Positions 25,913 through 34,896 are shown, counted from the stretch's first letter. The stretch is 64,000 nucleotides of DNA from Methylobacterium phyllostachyos (GCF_900103445.1 NZ_FNHS01000009.1:12082-76081); one strand, 5' to 3'. Made by a program: numbers and translations. The notes: generated from the letters alone by a model not told the origin.

Positions 25913-27237
25913 TGCCGGTTTCACTCACCGCCGCCCTGGCCGAGGCCATCGTGTCGGCCCATCCCGAAGCGGATGCTGCCGCAATGGCGGCGGCGCGCCT
26001 CGCCCTGGTCGACTTTCTCGCCTGCGCCCTCGCGGGCAGCCGCGACCGCACGGTGGCGACCGTGCGGACCGCGCTGGGCGACATGCCCGGCCGCGCCACG
26101 GTGATCGGCTCCGGACGGCCCGCGGAGCCGCAACTCGCTGCCCTGATCAACGGCTATGCCGGGCACGTGCTCGACTATGACGACGTCCATGCGAGCGTGC
26201 GCGGGCATCCCACCACGGTGATCGTGCCGGCGCTCCTGGCGGCCCTCGATCCGGCGGCGCCGCCCTCCGCCGAGGCGTTCCTCGCCGCCTATCTGGTCGG
26301 CCTGGAGACGATGGCGCATCTCGGCCGCGCCATCGGCCCCGCCCATTACGAGCGCGGCTTCCATGCCACCGCGACGCTGGGTCCGCTCGGAGCCGCCGCC
26401 GCGATCGCGCATCTGCGCGGCCTTCCAGCCGCCGCCACCGCGGTCGCCCTCGGCCTCGGCGCCACGCAGGCCGCCGGGCTGCGGCTGCAGTTCGGGTTCG
26501 ATGCCAAGCCGCTCCATGCCGGGCTCGCCGCCCGCAACGGTCTGATCGCGGCCCGCCTCGCCGAGGCCGGCCTGTCGGGCGCTCCCGAGAGCCTCGACGG
26601 CGCGAACGGTCTTCTTGCGGTTTACGGCTTCGGTGAAGCGAAGCCCGAGCGCGTCCTGGAAGCGTGGGGCGCCCCTTGGCAGATCCTCCGCCCCGGCCTG
26701 ACGCTCAAGGCGTTCCCGTGTTGCACGGCGGCCCATCCGGTGGCGGTCGCCGGCCTCGCCTTCCATCGCGACGGCTGGCGGGATCTGGCGCGGGCGACCA
26801 TCACGTTCCCGCCGGGTGGCGACGCGGCCCTGGTGGTCCGCGCGCCGGGCACCGGGATCGAGGCGCGCTTCAGCCCGGAATACATCCTGGCCGCTTCCCT
26901 GGTGGACGGCGCGGTGCGCCTCGATCACTTCGACGAACGGCCGGTCCGCCCCGACCTCGCGGCGATCGCCGAACGGGTCGAGCGCCGGCACGACACGGCC
27001 GCACCGCGCCTGTCCTCCGATCCGGGCACGCGGTTCGTGGTGGTGGAGCTCGCCGACGCGCAGGGCCGCACCGTGCGCCGGCGCATCGACGGCCTGCCCG
27101 GGCTCGACGACGCCGATGCCAAGTTCCGGGATGCCACCGCGGGCTCCGGCGCCTTCCAGGCGGTGCCGGATCTCGTACGCAGCATGCGCGATCCCGGCGA
27201 CCTCGCGCGCCTCCTCCAACTCCTCGCCCAGCCGTGA
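25912..27237 (+). CDS. MmgE/PrpD family protein
   Basis: A 441-residue member of the MmgE/PrpD superfamily, which includes 2-methylcitrate dehydratase, cis-aconitate decarboxylase and iminodisuccinate epimerase. Family motifs are GHVLDYDDVHASVRGHPTTV (near residue 80), GFHATATLGPLGAAAA and KAFPCCTAAHPV. ATG 25912 overlaps the ATPase stop by one base. Its place inside an amino-acid-type importer operon and next to an NTA/EDTA-monooxygenase-like gene is unlike a methylcitrate cycle. An epimerase or lyase acting on an imported dicarboxylic amino acid is my inference. Confidence 0.9.
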   Translation: MPVSLTAALAEAIVSAHPEADAAAMAAARLALVDFLACALAGSRDRTVATVRTALGDMPGRATVIGSGRPAEPQLAALINGYAGHVLDYDDVHASVRGHPTTVIVPALLAALDPAAPPSAEAFLAAYLVGLETMAHLGRAIGPAHYERGFHATATLGPLGAAAAIAHLRGLPAAATAVALGLGATQAAGLRLQFGFDAKPLHAGLAARNGLIAARLAEAGLSGAPESLDGANGLLAVYGFGEAKPERVLEAWGAPWQILRPGLTLKAFPCCTAAHPVAVAGLAFHRDGWRDLARATITFPPGGDAALVVRAPGTGIEARFSPEYILAASLVDGAVRLDHFDERPVRPDLAAIAERVERRHDTAAPRLSSDPGTRFVVVELADAQGRTVRRRIDGLPGLDDADAKFRDATAGSGAFQAVPDLVRSMRDPGDLARLLQLLAQP

Positions 27238-27245
27238 GCCGCCCT

Positions 27246-28574
27246 ATGACGACCGATCGGACCATGCCCGCCATGCCGCGCCAGATGCATCTCGGCCTGT
27301 TCCTCCAGGGGGCCGGTCACCACGTCTCGGGCTGGCGCCATCCGAACGCGGAGGCCGGCAGCGAGAATTTCGATCTCCTGCGCCGGGTCACCCAGATGGC
27401 CGAGGCCGCCAAGTTCGACATGGTCTTCCTGGCGGATGGGCTCACCAGCGCGGTGGACGCCCACCCGTCCATGATCGCCCGGTTCGAGCCGCTGACGCTG
27501 CTCAGCGCCCTCGCCATGGTGACGGAGCGGATCGGCCTCGCGGCGACCGCCTCGACCACCTACGGCGAGCCCTACCACGTGGCCCGGGCCTTCGCGTCGC
27601 TCGATCATCTGAGCGGCGGCCGGGCGGCCTGGAACATCGTCACAACCTCCTACGCCCGCACCGCCAACAACTTCTCCAAGGCGCACCCGGCGCACGACGA
27701 GCGCTACGCGGTCGCCGAGGAGTTCGTGGACGTGGTCTGCGGCCTCTGGGACAGCTGGGACGACGACGCCTTCGTGAAGGACAAGGCCCGCGGGGTCTAC
27801 GCCGACCCCGCCAAGGTGCGGATCCTGGACCATGCCGGCCGCTACTTCACCGTGAAGGGGCCGCTCAACATCCCGCGCGCGCCGCAGGGCCATCCGATCC
27901 TGATCCAGGCCGGCTCGTCGGGCCCCGGGCAGGACCTCGCGGCGCGCCGGGCCGACGTGGTGTTCACCGCGCAGCAGGATATCGCGGAGGCGCAGGGCTT
28001 CTACGCGAGCCTCAAGCAGCGGGTCGCCGGCTTCGGGCGCGATCCGGACTCGGTGGCGGTGATGCCGGGCTTCCTGCCGGTGATCGGCCGCACGCTGGCG
28101 GAGGCGAGCGCGAAGCTGATCGAGCTCGACCAATGGACCCCCATCGCCAGCGCGATGCCGCTCCTGGAGGAGCGCCTCGGCCACTCGCTCGCATCCTACG
28201 ACCTCGATGGGCCTCTGCCCGACCTGCCGGTCTCGGACCAGCTCCGCAGCCGGGCCGAGCTCCTCACCGCCCTGGCACGCCGGGAGGGCCTGACCATCCG
28301 TCAGCTCGCCCTGCGGGTGGCGGCGGGGCGCGGGCACCACATGATCATCGGCACGGCCGCGGACGTGGCCGACCGCATGCAGGCTTGGTTCGAGGGCGGC
28401 GCGGCGGACGGCTTCAACGTGATGCCGCCCTTCTTCCCGGAGGGGCTGGACGACTTCGTGCGCGAGGTCGTGCCGCTGCTGCAGGAGCGTGGCCTGTTCC
28501 GGACGGACTATGCGGGCGAAACCCTGCGGGACCATCTCGGCCTCGCGCGCCCGGGGCCTGCGCAGCCGGTGTGA
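27246..28574 (+). CDS. LLM-class flavin-dependent monooxygenase (NtaA/SnaA/DszA type)
   Basis: A 442-residue FMN-dependent monooxygenase. The N-terminus HLGLFLQGAGHHVSGWRHPN is characteristic of the NtaA/SnaA/DszA group (nitrilotriacetate and EDTA monooxygenases, dibenzothiophene sulfone and S-alkyl-cysteine-type enzymes). Further motifs are FDMVFLADG, ATASTTYGEPYH, SGGRAAWNIVTT and a C-terminal FFPEGLDDFV. Such enzymes need FMNH2 from a separate reductase; none is visible in the window. It is the last gene of the transporter operon and converges with the TonB receptor gene. Confidence 0.92.
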   Translation: MTTDRTMPAMPRQMHLGLFLQGAGHHVSGWRHPNAEAGSENFDLLRRVTQMAEAAKFDMVFLADGLTSAVDAHPSMIARFEPLTLLSALAMVTERIGLAATASTTYGEPYHVARAFASLDHLSGGRAAWNIVTTSYARTANNFSKAHPAHDERYAVAEEFVDVVCGLWDSWDDDAFVKDKARGVYADPAKVRILDHAGRYFTVKGPLNIPRAPQGHPILIQAGSSGPGQDLAARRADVVFTAQQDIAEAQGFYASLKQRVAGFGRDPDSVAVMPGFLPVIGRTLAEASAKLIELDQWTPIASAMPLLEERLGHSLASYDLDGPLPDLPVSDQLRSRAELLTALARREGLTIRQLALRVAAGRGHHMIIGTAADVADRMQAWFEGGAADGFNVMPPFFPEGLDDFVREVVPLLQERGLFRTDYAGETLRDHLGLARPGPAQPV

Positions 28575-28593
28575 CCCGCTCGCGCTCGGCCGG

Positions 28594-30810
28594 TCAGAAC
28601 GCCTGGGCGATCCCGGCGAACACCCCGCGGCGCGGGCCATACTGCGCGGCGAAGACGCCGAGCCCGGTGCCGTCGCGGATCTGGTAGATCTTGTCGGTCA
28701 GGTTGACGACATCCAGCCGCAGCTGCGCCGGCTTCCATCCTTCGACCAGTTGCACCTCGCGCGTCACGCCGAGATTGATCTGGTAATAGGCGGGCAGATG
28801 GCTCGTGTTGGCGAAGCCGGATCGCAGGCCGCTGCCGAAGATCCCGTCCATGCTGAAGCGCGTCCCCTGCCACAGATACGAGAAGCCGGCAGAGGCGGTC
28901 GTGTTCTGCGCGTGGTCGGTGTAGATGTAGTGCGTGGCGATGTAGTTGAGTTCGTCTGCGCCGAAGAGATACTGGCCCGAATCGATGAGTCGCGCCTTCT
29001 GCTGCGCCAGCGCGAGGTTGCCGTAGGCGGAGAAATTGCCCTCGGTATAGGCGGCCTTGATCTCCACGCCCTGGTTGTAGGCACGGGCGTAGTTGAACTC
29101 GGTCAGCACGTAGGCTTGGCCGAACTGGCCGTCATCGAGCAGATTGCGGGCGCGCTTGTAATAGGCATCCACGCCGATATCGAAGCCCGGGGCGACCCGC
29201 TGCGTGACGCCGATATCGTAGTAATCCGCACGTTCCGGCTGCACGGGCGAGGCCGACAGGATCTCGGCCTGGTTGGTGGTACCGACCGTCAGGCCGGGGT
29301 TGACCGGCGCTGAGAGCACCTGCTGCGGCGGCGTGAAGTAGCGGGCGTAGCCGGCGTGGAATACGGTGCCGTCGAAGGGGGTCCACGTCACGCTGGCCCG
29401 CGGGCTGACTTGGTTGGCGCTGATGAACTGGTACATCTGGTCGAACCGCAGTCCGGCGTTGACGATCACCCGATCGGTGATCTTCCACGCATCCTGCGCG
29501 TAGAGGCTGACCAGGCCGCCCGTCTTGCTCACCCGGTCATTCTGGTTGAACGGCGCGTCGATCGGATTGCCGAACCCGTCGATCGGCAGGACGATGTTGT
29601 TGTTGTTGTTGAGCGTCTGCTCGGCGCTGGCCGCGAAGCCGAAGCGCAGGGTGTGACTCGGGTTGATCCGCCACGCATTGTCGCTCTGGACGCCGTTCAC
29701 CAGCGAGGCGCGGTACACGTCCGAGGCAACGCCGTTGAACAGCAGGTTGCCGAGCCCATCGGGTTTGGCGTGCACGGTGCTGTAGCGCTGGAAGTATGAG
29801 AGCTGGCTGTCGACATCGCCGGCCGACCGCTGGACGGCCACGACGTTGAAGTTGGTGAACTCGTTCTGCCGCTGGTCGATGCGGGCCGAGTCCAAGTCGC
29901 TCTGACCGAAGGCGGTGAACGAGGGCGCCACGCCGGGCGTGTTCGGGATCTGGTAACGTCCGATGAACGTGCCGCCGATATAGGTCAGCCGGGTATCCGG
30001 GTCGATCTGGGTCGAGACGTAAGAGAATTCGCGCCCCTGGGCCGTATGGTCGTGGACGGGGTTATAGCTCGACGTCGTGTTCTCGATGCCCAGATTGGAT
30101 CGGAAGTAGCGGCCGGTGAAGAAGTAGTCGGTGGCACCGTCGTGACCGCCGTAGACGAAGGTCGGCGTGATCGTGCCGCGCACGCCGCCATAGAGGCTCA
30201 CGCTGCCGCCCGCGAACGCACCGGTCCGGGTCTCGATGTCGAGGACGCCCGCCGTGCGCAGGCCGTATTGGGCCGGCAGGGCACCGACGATCAGCGAGGC
30301 GCTGCCGATGAAGGCAGGATCGAGAAACTGATTGAACCCCGAGATGCCGTCGGGGATCTGCACGCCGTTGATGCGGTACTGGATGTTGCCGTGCTCGTTC
30401 CGAATGTGAAAGCCGCCGTTCGCGGCGTTGTCCTGAGTCACACCCGGAAACTGCAGCAGCAGCTGGTTGAATGGCTGGTTGTCGCCCTGCGGCTGAGCCT
30501 CGATCGCGCTGCGGTTCAGCGTGGTGACGGTCGCGCCGGCCCTGGTGAAGATCCGGTCGCGCGCCTCGCCGAAGCGACGCTCCTCGACCGCGGCGGGATT
30601 GTCGGCTTCGGAAGCCGTCACAGGCGTCGGATTGCCCTGTGCCGCATGTCCGGGCGCGGAGGCCGTGTCGCGCGGCGCGGTCACGCTGATCTCGCCCAGA
30701 TTCACATTCGCCGCGCCCTGCGCCAGGGCATGGTTGACCGTGAGGCCGTAGAGGGCTGCCGCCGCGATCGGGCCGGTTAGTAAGGCCACCCGGAGAGAGG
30801 GAAATTTCAT
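28594..30810 (-). CDS. TonB-dependent outer-membrane receptor
   Basis: A 738-residue receptor. Signal peptide at residues 1-31 (ending LAQG region), an extended N-terminal linker, the plug domain (NQPFNQLLLQFPGV, IQYRINGVQIPDG) and a 22-strand barrel with the usual closing motif QLRLDVVNLTDKIYQIRDG and a C-terminal aromatic (AGIAQAF). It imports a scarce ligand, usually a metal chelate, across the outer membrane with TonB energy. It converges on the uptake/monooxygenase operon and may supply its substrate. A 15-base palindrome at 30903-30917 lies upstream. Confidence 0.93.
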   Translation of the reverse strand: MKFPSLRVALLTGPIAAAALYGLTVNHALAQGAANVNLGEISVTAPRDTASAPGHAAQGNPTPVTASEADNPAAVEERRFGEARDRIFTRAGATVTTLNRSAIEAQPQGDNQPFNQLLLQFPGVTQDNAANGGFHIRNEHGNIQYRINGVQIPDGISGFNQFLDPAFIGSASLIVGALPAQYGLRTAGVLDIETRTGAFAGGSVSLYGGVRGTITPTFVYGGHDGATDYFFTGRYFRSNLGIENTTSSYNPVHDHTAQGREFSYVSTQIDPDTRLTYIGGTFIGRYQIPNTPGVAPSFTAFGQSDLDSARIDQRQNEFTNFNVVAVQRSAGDVDSQLSYFQRYSTVHAKPDGLGNLLFNGVASDVYRASLVNGVQSDNAWRINPSHTLRFGFAASAEQTLNNNNNIVLPIDGFGNPIDAPFNQNDRVSKTGGLVSLYAQDAWKITDRVIVNAGLRFDQMYQFISANQVSPRASVTWTPFDGTVFHAGYARYFTPPQQVLSAPVNPGLTVGTTNQAEILSASPVQPERADYYDIGVTQRVAPGFDIGVDAYYKRARNLLDDGQFGQAYVLTEFNYARAYNQGVEIKAAYTEGNFSAYGNLALAQQKARLIDSGQYLFGADELNYIATHYIYTDHAQNTTASAGFSYLWQGTRFSMDGIFGSGLRSGFANTSHLPAYYQINLGVTREVQLVEGWKPAQLRLDVVNLTDKIYQIRDGTGLGVFAAQYGPRRGVFAGIAQAF

Positions 30811-31158
30811 GACCAGAGCCTATTGTTATAGCGTTGCAAATGCCCAGGTCGCTCAGGTCCCGACAAGCCGCCGACGCGCCAGGCTTCCGGGTTGCTGGCC
30901 GATGTAACAATATTACAACAGCGTGAGCGCTCTCGACCGAAGACCGGGATGAAGGATGCCCCGCGCAACGTCGGGCAGACCGTCAAGGCGACAGGTCACA
31001 TCGCAGCCGGCGACGGCGTTGCTGCATCGTCCCAGTTCCGATCCCGAGAATGACACCCTGGAGACCGGCCGCCACGGCAGACCGCCCCCATCCGGGTCGA
31101 GACGGCCGCGGACCGGAGCGGACAGGCCGGCGCGAAACCCGCGAAGGGGGCGGGCTCC
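30811..31158. other. Intergenic region upstream of the TonB receptor gene
   Basis: About 350 bases. The first 110 bases hold the leader and probable promoter of the receptor gene, with the palindrome at 30903-30917. The remainder is GC-rich with no supported gene; it runs into the tautomerase remnant. Confidence 0.5.
30903..30917 (-). promoter_or_regulatory. Palindromic operator candidate upstream of the TonB receptor
   Basis: TGTAACAATATTACA is a perfect inverted repeat with five-base arms and an AT-rich spacer in a GC-rich background, about 93 bases before the receptor ATG. It resembles sites of Fur-superfamily metal regulators such as Zur only loosely; the regulator is unknown. Confidence 0.4.
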
Positions 31159-31578
31159 TTGCCGAGGCTCGCCAAGCCTGGCCAGTCGGGCTGCCCGATC
31201 GCCGGATCGGCAATGCGGCGGCGCGTCTCGCGTGCGGGGCGCCACGACCGGTCGCCCCGGACCCGAGCGATGTCGCGATCACCCTCGAGCGTCATCGCAA
31301 CGAGCTGTGCCGTCCATCGCGTGCACCAACACCAGCCTGACGAACTGATCGACGATGCGGATTTCCGGGGCATCCATCGGACCGACGACATCATCGTCGT
31401 CGGGAACCGGCGGGATATGCCGGGGAAGCAGGCCCTCGACAGGGCAATCATCGACACCGTGGTCGGAAACCCGGGTGCGCGCCCGGAAGACGTGCCCATC
31501 GTCCCCTTGCCGAATGCACGCGACGCGTGGTCCTTCGGCAAGGGACTGGCATCCTACGCCGAGGACGATGCAGAGTGA
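31159..31578 (+). pseudogene. Tautomerase_2 family remnant
   Basis: The frame ending at 31578 encodes HQHQPDELIDDADFRGIHRT, then KQALDRAIIDTVVGNPGARP and EDVPIV with a final AWSFGKGLASYAE. This matches the last two thirds of Tautomerase_2 proteins (their HDxDELIYDPDYLGIxRSDD, PGxxPEDVFI and NWSFGNGxAQYA motifs). The normal N-terminus, including the catalytic N-terminal Pro region (MPLVRIDL-like), cannot be found in this or the other two frames. Upstream residues are Arg/Ser-rich and unconvincing. I call it a gene that has lost its start; the remaining codons still show normal GC bias, so decay may be recent. Confidence 0.55.
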
Positions 31579-31661
31579 GCTTCGACGGTCGCAACCGCCG
31601 CAGCCGTCTGGATTGCGAATGGGCCGGCCGCGTTCCAACGACGAGCGCCCACGAGGATGCC

Positions 31662-32951
31662 ATGGACGTCACTGCCCGGCCGAACGCGACCTCCCGTGAA
31701 CAGGCGATTCCCGCCCCGGTTCGCCGGGCCGAGCCGATCGTCTGGCGTAATCCGCACCGCAGGGATGCGGCGTCCGTGCTGGCCGCATCGGCCTTCTCGG
31801 CGGCCGACATGCGGCGTGCGGAAGCGCGCTGGCGCCGCTTCGATCCGCTGCTGGCGCAGCTGTTCGAGGGGACGCAGGATGGCCGGATCGACTCGCCGCT
31901 GTTGCCCGTCCCATCCGACCTTGCCGGGAGCATCCTCGGCGATGCGCCCGGCTCCGTCTGGGTCAAGGCCGATCACGACCTGCCGGTCACCGGCTGCATC
32001 AAGGCGCGCGGCGGCGTCTACGAGGTGCTGGCCTATGCCGAGATGCTCGCCGGGGCGGCGGGCTTTCTGCGGCCCGGCCTGTCCTACGCAGCGTTCGCGT
32101 CCGGCCCCTTCCGCGATCTCTTTGCCCGACACGTCGTTGCGGTCGGCAGCACCGGCAATCTTGGCTTCAGCGTCGGCGTGATGGCGCGTGCCCTCGGCTT
32201 CCAGGTCGAGGTGCACATGTCCCACGACGCCAAGGCCTGGAAGAAGCAGCGCCTGCGTGCGCTCGGCGCGCACGTCGTCGAGCATCCGGGGGATTACGGG
32301 CTCGCGGTGGCCGCGGCGCGCGCGGCCTTCAGCAACCGCACCGACGCCCATTTCGTCGACGACGAGAATTCGGTCGACCTGTTCCTCGGCTACGCGGCGG
32401 CGGCGCTCGACCTTCAGCGCCAGCTCGCCACGGCCGGGATCGCCGTCGATGCGGCGCACCCGCTCTACGTCTACCTGCCCTGCGGGGTCGGTGGCGCACC
32501 GGGAGGCGTGGCCTTCGGCCTGACGTTGCTCTTCGGCGATGCGGTGCGCCCGGTCTTCGTCGAGCCCGTGGCCTCGCCCTGCATGCTCGTGCAGCTCGCT
32601 TCCGGACTCGACCGTCCGGTCAGCGTGTACGAGGCCGGGCTCGACAACCGGACCGCGGCCGATGGACTGGCGGTCGCGAGCGCCTCCATGCTGGTCGCCC
32701 GAACCGTCGGCGAACTGGTCGATGCGGTCGTGACCGTCACCGACGCGGAGCTGTTCCGCTGGCTGAAGGCTCTCTGGAACGGGGCGGGGATGCGCCTGGA
32801 ACCCTCCGCGGCCTCCGGCTTCGCCGCCCTCGGCAGCTTCCTCGCCGGGGTCCCTCCGTCGGAGATGGCGCAGGCCAGCCACGTGGTCTGGACCACGGGC
32901 GGCGCGCATCTGCCGGACCAAGAGTTCGAGGCGGCGCTGGCCCGTGCCTGA
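31662..32951 (+). CDS. dsdA: D-serine ammonia-lyase (D-serine dehydratase)
   Basis: A 429-residue PLP enzyme that converts D-serine to pyruvate and ammonia. The PLP Lys is in TGCIKARGGVYEV (about residue 114), the phosphate-binding loop is VGSTGNLGFSVG, and the C-terminal VWTTGGAHLP is characteristic. FVEPVASPCMLVQLASG and SVYEAGLDNRTAADGLAV match the DsdA family rather than threonine dehydratase. Length is close to the family norm of about 440. The start at 31662 follows a GAGG-like site. No DsdX transporter or DsdC regulator is adjacent, so it is probably a stand-alone gene. Confidence 0.93.
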   Translation: MDVTARPNATSREQAIPAPVRRAEPIVWRNPHRRDAASVLAASAFSAADMRRAEARWRRFDPLLAQLFEGTQDGRIDSPLLPVPSDLAGSILGDAPGSVWVKADHDLPVTGCIKARGGVYEVLAYAEMLAGAAGFLRPGLSYAAFASGPFRDLFARHVVAVGSTGNLGFSVGVMARALGFQVEVHMSHDAKAWKKQRLRALGAHVVEHPGDYGLAVAAARAAFSNRTDAHFVDDENSVDLFLGYAAAALDLQRQLATAGIAVDAAHPLYVYLPCGVGGAPGGVAFGLTLLFGDAVRPVFVEPVASPCMLVQLASGLDRPVSVYEAGLDNRTAADGLAVASASMLVARTVGELVDAVVTVTDAELFRWLKALWNGAGMRLEPSAASGFAALGSFLAGVPPSEMAQASHVVWTTGGAHLPDQEFEAALARA

Positions 32952-33048
32952 TCGGGTCTTTGTCGGGTGAGCCGGAGGGCGGGGCGCACGGGTCGGCCGT
33001 CCAACGCGGGGGCCTCCCGTCCGGACAATGCGTCTGATAGGAGACGTC

Positions 33049-33300
33049 TTATCTTGCCACGTCCGCCGGGTTTATCATCTCGGCGACCGCTTCGCCGAAG
33101 CGCCTGCGTTCGCCCTGGCCGAGGCCGTCGAGGTGGCTCCTGATCAACGCCAGCAACGTTGCGGTGCGATTGCTCGATGTATCCCCATCCGTGGATGCCG
33201 GCGCGGCGTGCTGGAAGAAGACTTCAGCCGGAACGCCCAAAACGCGAGCGATCTGGCCGAGCAATTCGGAAGGTTCCGTTTTTTGTCGGGTCGTGCTCAT
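33049..33300 (-). CDS. Small protein with XRE-like helix segment
   Basis: An 83-residue protein from ATG 33300. The segment ELLGQIARVLGVPAEVFFQ resembles the last helix and turn of XRE-type helix-turn-helix domains, followed by a linker and a hydrophilic helical C-terminus (ATLLALIRSHLDGLGQGER). There is no complete DNA-binding domain. It could be a trimmed regulator or an independent small protein. Lies between dsdA and a PAS gene, facing the former. Confidence 0.5.
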   Translation of the reverse strand: MSTTRQKTEPSELLGQIARVLGVPAEVFFQHAAPASTDGDTSSNRTATLLALIRSHLDGLGQGERRRFGEAVAEMINPADVAR

Positions 33301-33493
33301 GGCGCAGGATCTCTCCGGTTCAACCCTACGCATAGGGCTCGTCGAACCTCCCGATCGGCGAATGTTGATATTCAGAGGCTAACGAAAGGTGCCTCACTGC
33401 AAGCTTAACCGCGAGTGAAATCTTTGTCATTCTGTTGGGATATTGGTACGCATCCTGACACTCGGATACACCGGGCCAGGGGGAGCCGGTACC

Positions 33494-34081
33494 ATGCGCA
33501 TCAAGGTCCTCGATGGCTACGCGAAGGATGTCGAGCGCCTTCGTGCAGCCCTCGAAGCGTCGTGCGTCGTGGGAGCCTGGGAGTGGGATCACGGGCGTGG
33601 CGTGGTCGTGTACGATGAGGGCGCGGCGATCCTCCTGACCGGCGACGCGGAACTCGCCGACCATCCGATCAGCGGTCCGATCGCTCTCGCCGCGGTGCAT
33701 CCGCAGGATCTGACGTGGCTCATGGACCATATGCTCCGCGCGGTGCAATCCGGCGGTCTGGTGCTGGCCGAGTACCGCGTTTGCAGAGCGGATGGGACGA
33801 TTCGATGGCTGCTCAGTCGCGGACGGACGCATCGCGACGCGGATGGGACACCCCGGCGTTCGCACGGTATCCTGATGGACATCACCGAGATCCGCGACGG
33901 CGGTGATCGCTACGTCCTCGCCGAGCCTCCGACAGCCGGCGATCCGTTAGAGCGCGCGGCCGACCTCGCTATCGCCATCAAGCGTACGCTCACCGACGGT
34001 ATGCCGGGGGAGGTCCGGGTCGCCGCCGATCTGTTGTTGCTCGAATTGGGCCGTGCCCTCGCCCGGAACGGGATCCGGTGA
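33494..34081 (+). CDS. Single PAS-domain protein
   Basis: A 195-residue soluble protein with one PAS fold-3 domain (about residues 20-130): VVGAWEWDHGRGVVVYDEGA at the start and AEYRVCRADGTIRWLLSRGR, then SHGILMDITEIRD at the end. The remaining 60 residues are a helical region with no enzymatic domain. Such stand-alone PAS proteins act as sensor modules for partner kinases or bind directly to regulators. It lies near a CsbD gene and a response-regulator pair. Confidence 0.82.
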   Translation: MRIKVLDGYAKDVERLRAALEASCVVGAWEWDHGRGVVVYDEGAAILLTGDAELADHPISGPIALAAVHPQDLTWLMDHMLRAVQSGGLVLAEYRVCRADGTIRWLLSRGRTHRDADGTPRRSHGILMDITEIRDGGDRYVLAEPPTAGDPLERAADLAIAIKRTLTDGMPGEVRVAADLLLLELGRALARNGIR

Positions 34082-34390
34082 GCCCGGCGCGGTCATCCGC
34101 GCCACGATACATGTGCGGATGGGACTCGCCGACGCCGCGGTTCTGCTGCACCCCGCGACCACACGCGTGCGGCCGGAGACCGGCGTGATCCGGCCCTGCG
34201 CCGAGCCGCCATCGGCGAAGGGCCCGCCCTGGCCGGCGCCTGAGCGACGGCCCGGTGCTGTCCGCGGCGCGATCCTCGCGCAAGCCGTGGCCGCGGCTCG
34301 GCGGTCACCCGTCGTGACGGAACGGTCCATCGAGGCCTCGCGTGAGGGCCGAGAAGACTGAGCCGGGCGCCCGGTGCGGGATCCAATGCC
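34082..34390. other. Intergenic region before the CsbD gene promoter
   Basis: About 310 GC-rich bases between the PAS gene and the EcfG-type motif. Several open frames exist but none has a recognisable domain or convincing codon bias; no terminator was recognised. Confidence 0.4.
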
Positions 34391-34415
34391 GGAACGCCTG
34401 CGGGAAACCGCCGTT
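34391..34415 (+). promoter_or_regulatory. EcfG-type promoter motif for the CsbD/YqjD gene
   Basis: GGAAC at 34391-34395 and GTT at 34413-34415 with 17 bases between, about 85 bases before the ATG at 34499. The gene behind it is a classical stress-protein type, which fits EcfG control. Confidence 0.6.
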
Positions 34416-34498
34416 GCCCCAGTCGCCCGAGGGGGCGAGCGACCGGATGCCCCGGCCGCCGATCGTGCCCGCCCGGAAGACGATGACAGGGACGCGAG

Positions 34499-34828
34499 AT
34501 GGTCGACACGGACAGGATCACCGGTGCCGCGCGGGAACTCGGCGGCACGGTACAGGGGATGGTCGGCGACGTCGTCGGCTCGGATCGCGACGCGGTCGCG
34601 GGCCGTATCCGGGAGGCGGAGGGCACCGCGCAGAACCTCTACGGTCAAGCCAAGGATGCCGTCCGGCACGCGGCCGACGAGGTCTCGGACCATGCCGCCG
34701 ATGCCTACGATCAGGGTCGTCGCTACGCATGGGAGGGCCACCAGAAGTCCGTCGCCTGGCCTCACGCCTCCCTGGTCGTCGCCGGGCTCGTCGGCTTCGG
34801 CCTGGGCCTGCTGATCAGCAAGTTCTGA
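34499..34828 (+). CDS. CsbD / YqjD-like membrane-anchored stress protein
   Basis: A 109-residue paralogue of the protein at 12491: the same MVDTDRITGAA start, the LYGQAKDAVRHAADEV segment and a C-terminal anchor (LVVAGLVGFGLGLLISKF). It lacks the central segment of the larger paralogue. ATG 34499 lies after a GGGACGCGAG ribosome site. An EcfG-type promoter lies upstream and a long hairpin downstream, so it should be a monocistronic stress gene. Function unknown beyond family. Confidence 0.85.
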   Translation: MVDTDRITGAARELGGTVQGMVGDVVGSDRDAVAGRIREAEGTAQNLYGQAKDAVRHAADEVSDHAADAYDQGRRYAWEGHQKSVAWPHASLVVAGLVGFGLGLLISKF

Positions 34829-34830
34829 AC

Positions 34831-34868
34831 CGCGCCGCCTGTCCCACGCCGTCGTGCCAGGCGGCGCG
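34831..34868 (+). terminator. Hairpin after the CsbD/YqjD gene
   Basis: An 11-base perfect stem, CGCGCCGCCTG at 34831-34841 pairing with CAGGCGGCGCG at 34858-34868, with a 16-base loop, starting two bases after the stop codon. No T-run. Confidence 0.6.
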
Positions 34869-34896
34869 TCCTCGGGTCTTCGTGCAGACAGGCCGC

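Noticed and set aside
25912..27237. 2-methylcitrate dehydratase (PrpD) of propionate metabolism
   Set aside because: The gene is translationally coupled to an amino-acid-type importer and followed by a flavin monooxygenase, with no prpB/prpC nearby; family name only is kept.
26925..28640. Long minus-strand open frame opposite the flavin monooxygenase
   Set aside because: Shadow of the monooxygenase and MmgE/PrpD genes; no ribosome site or domain.
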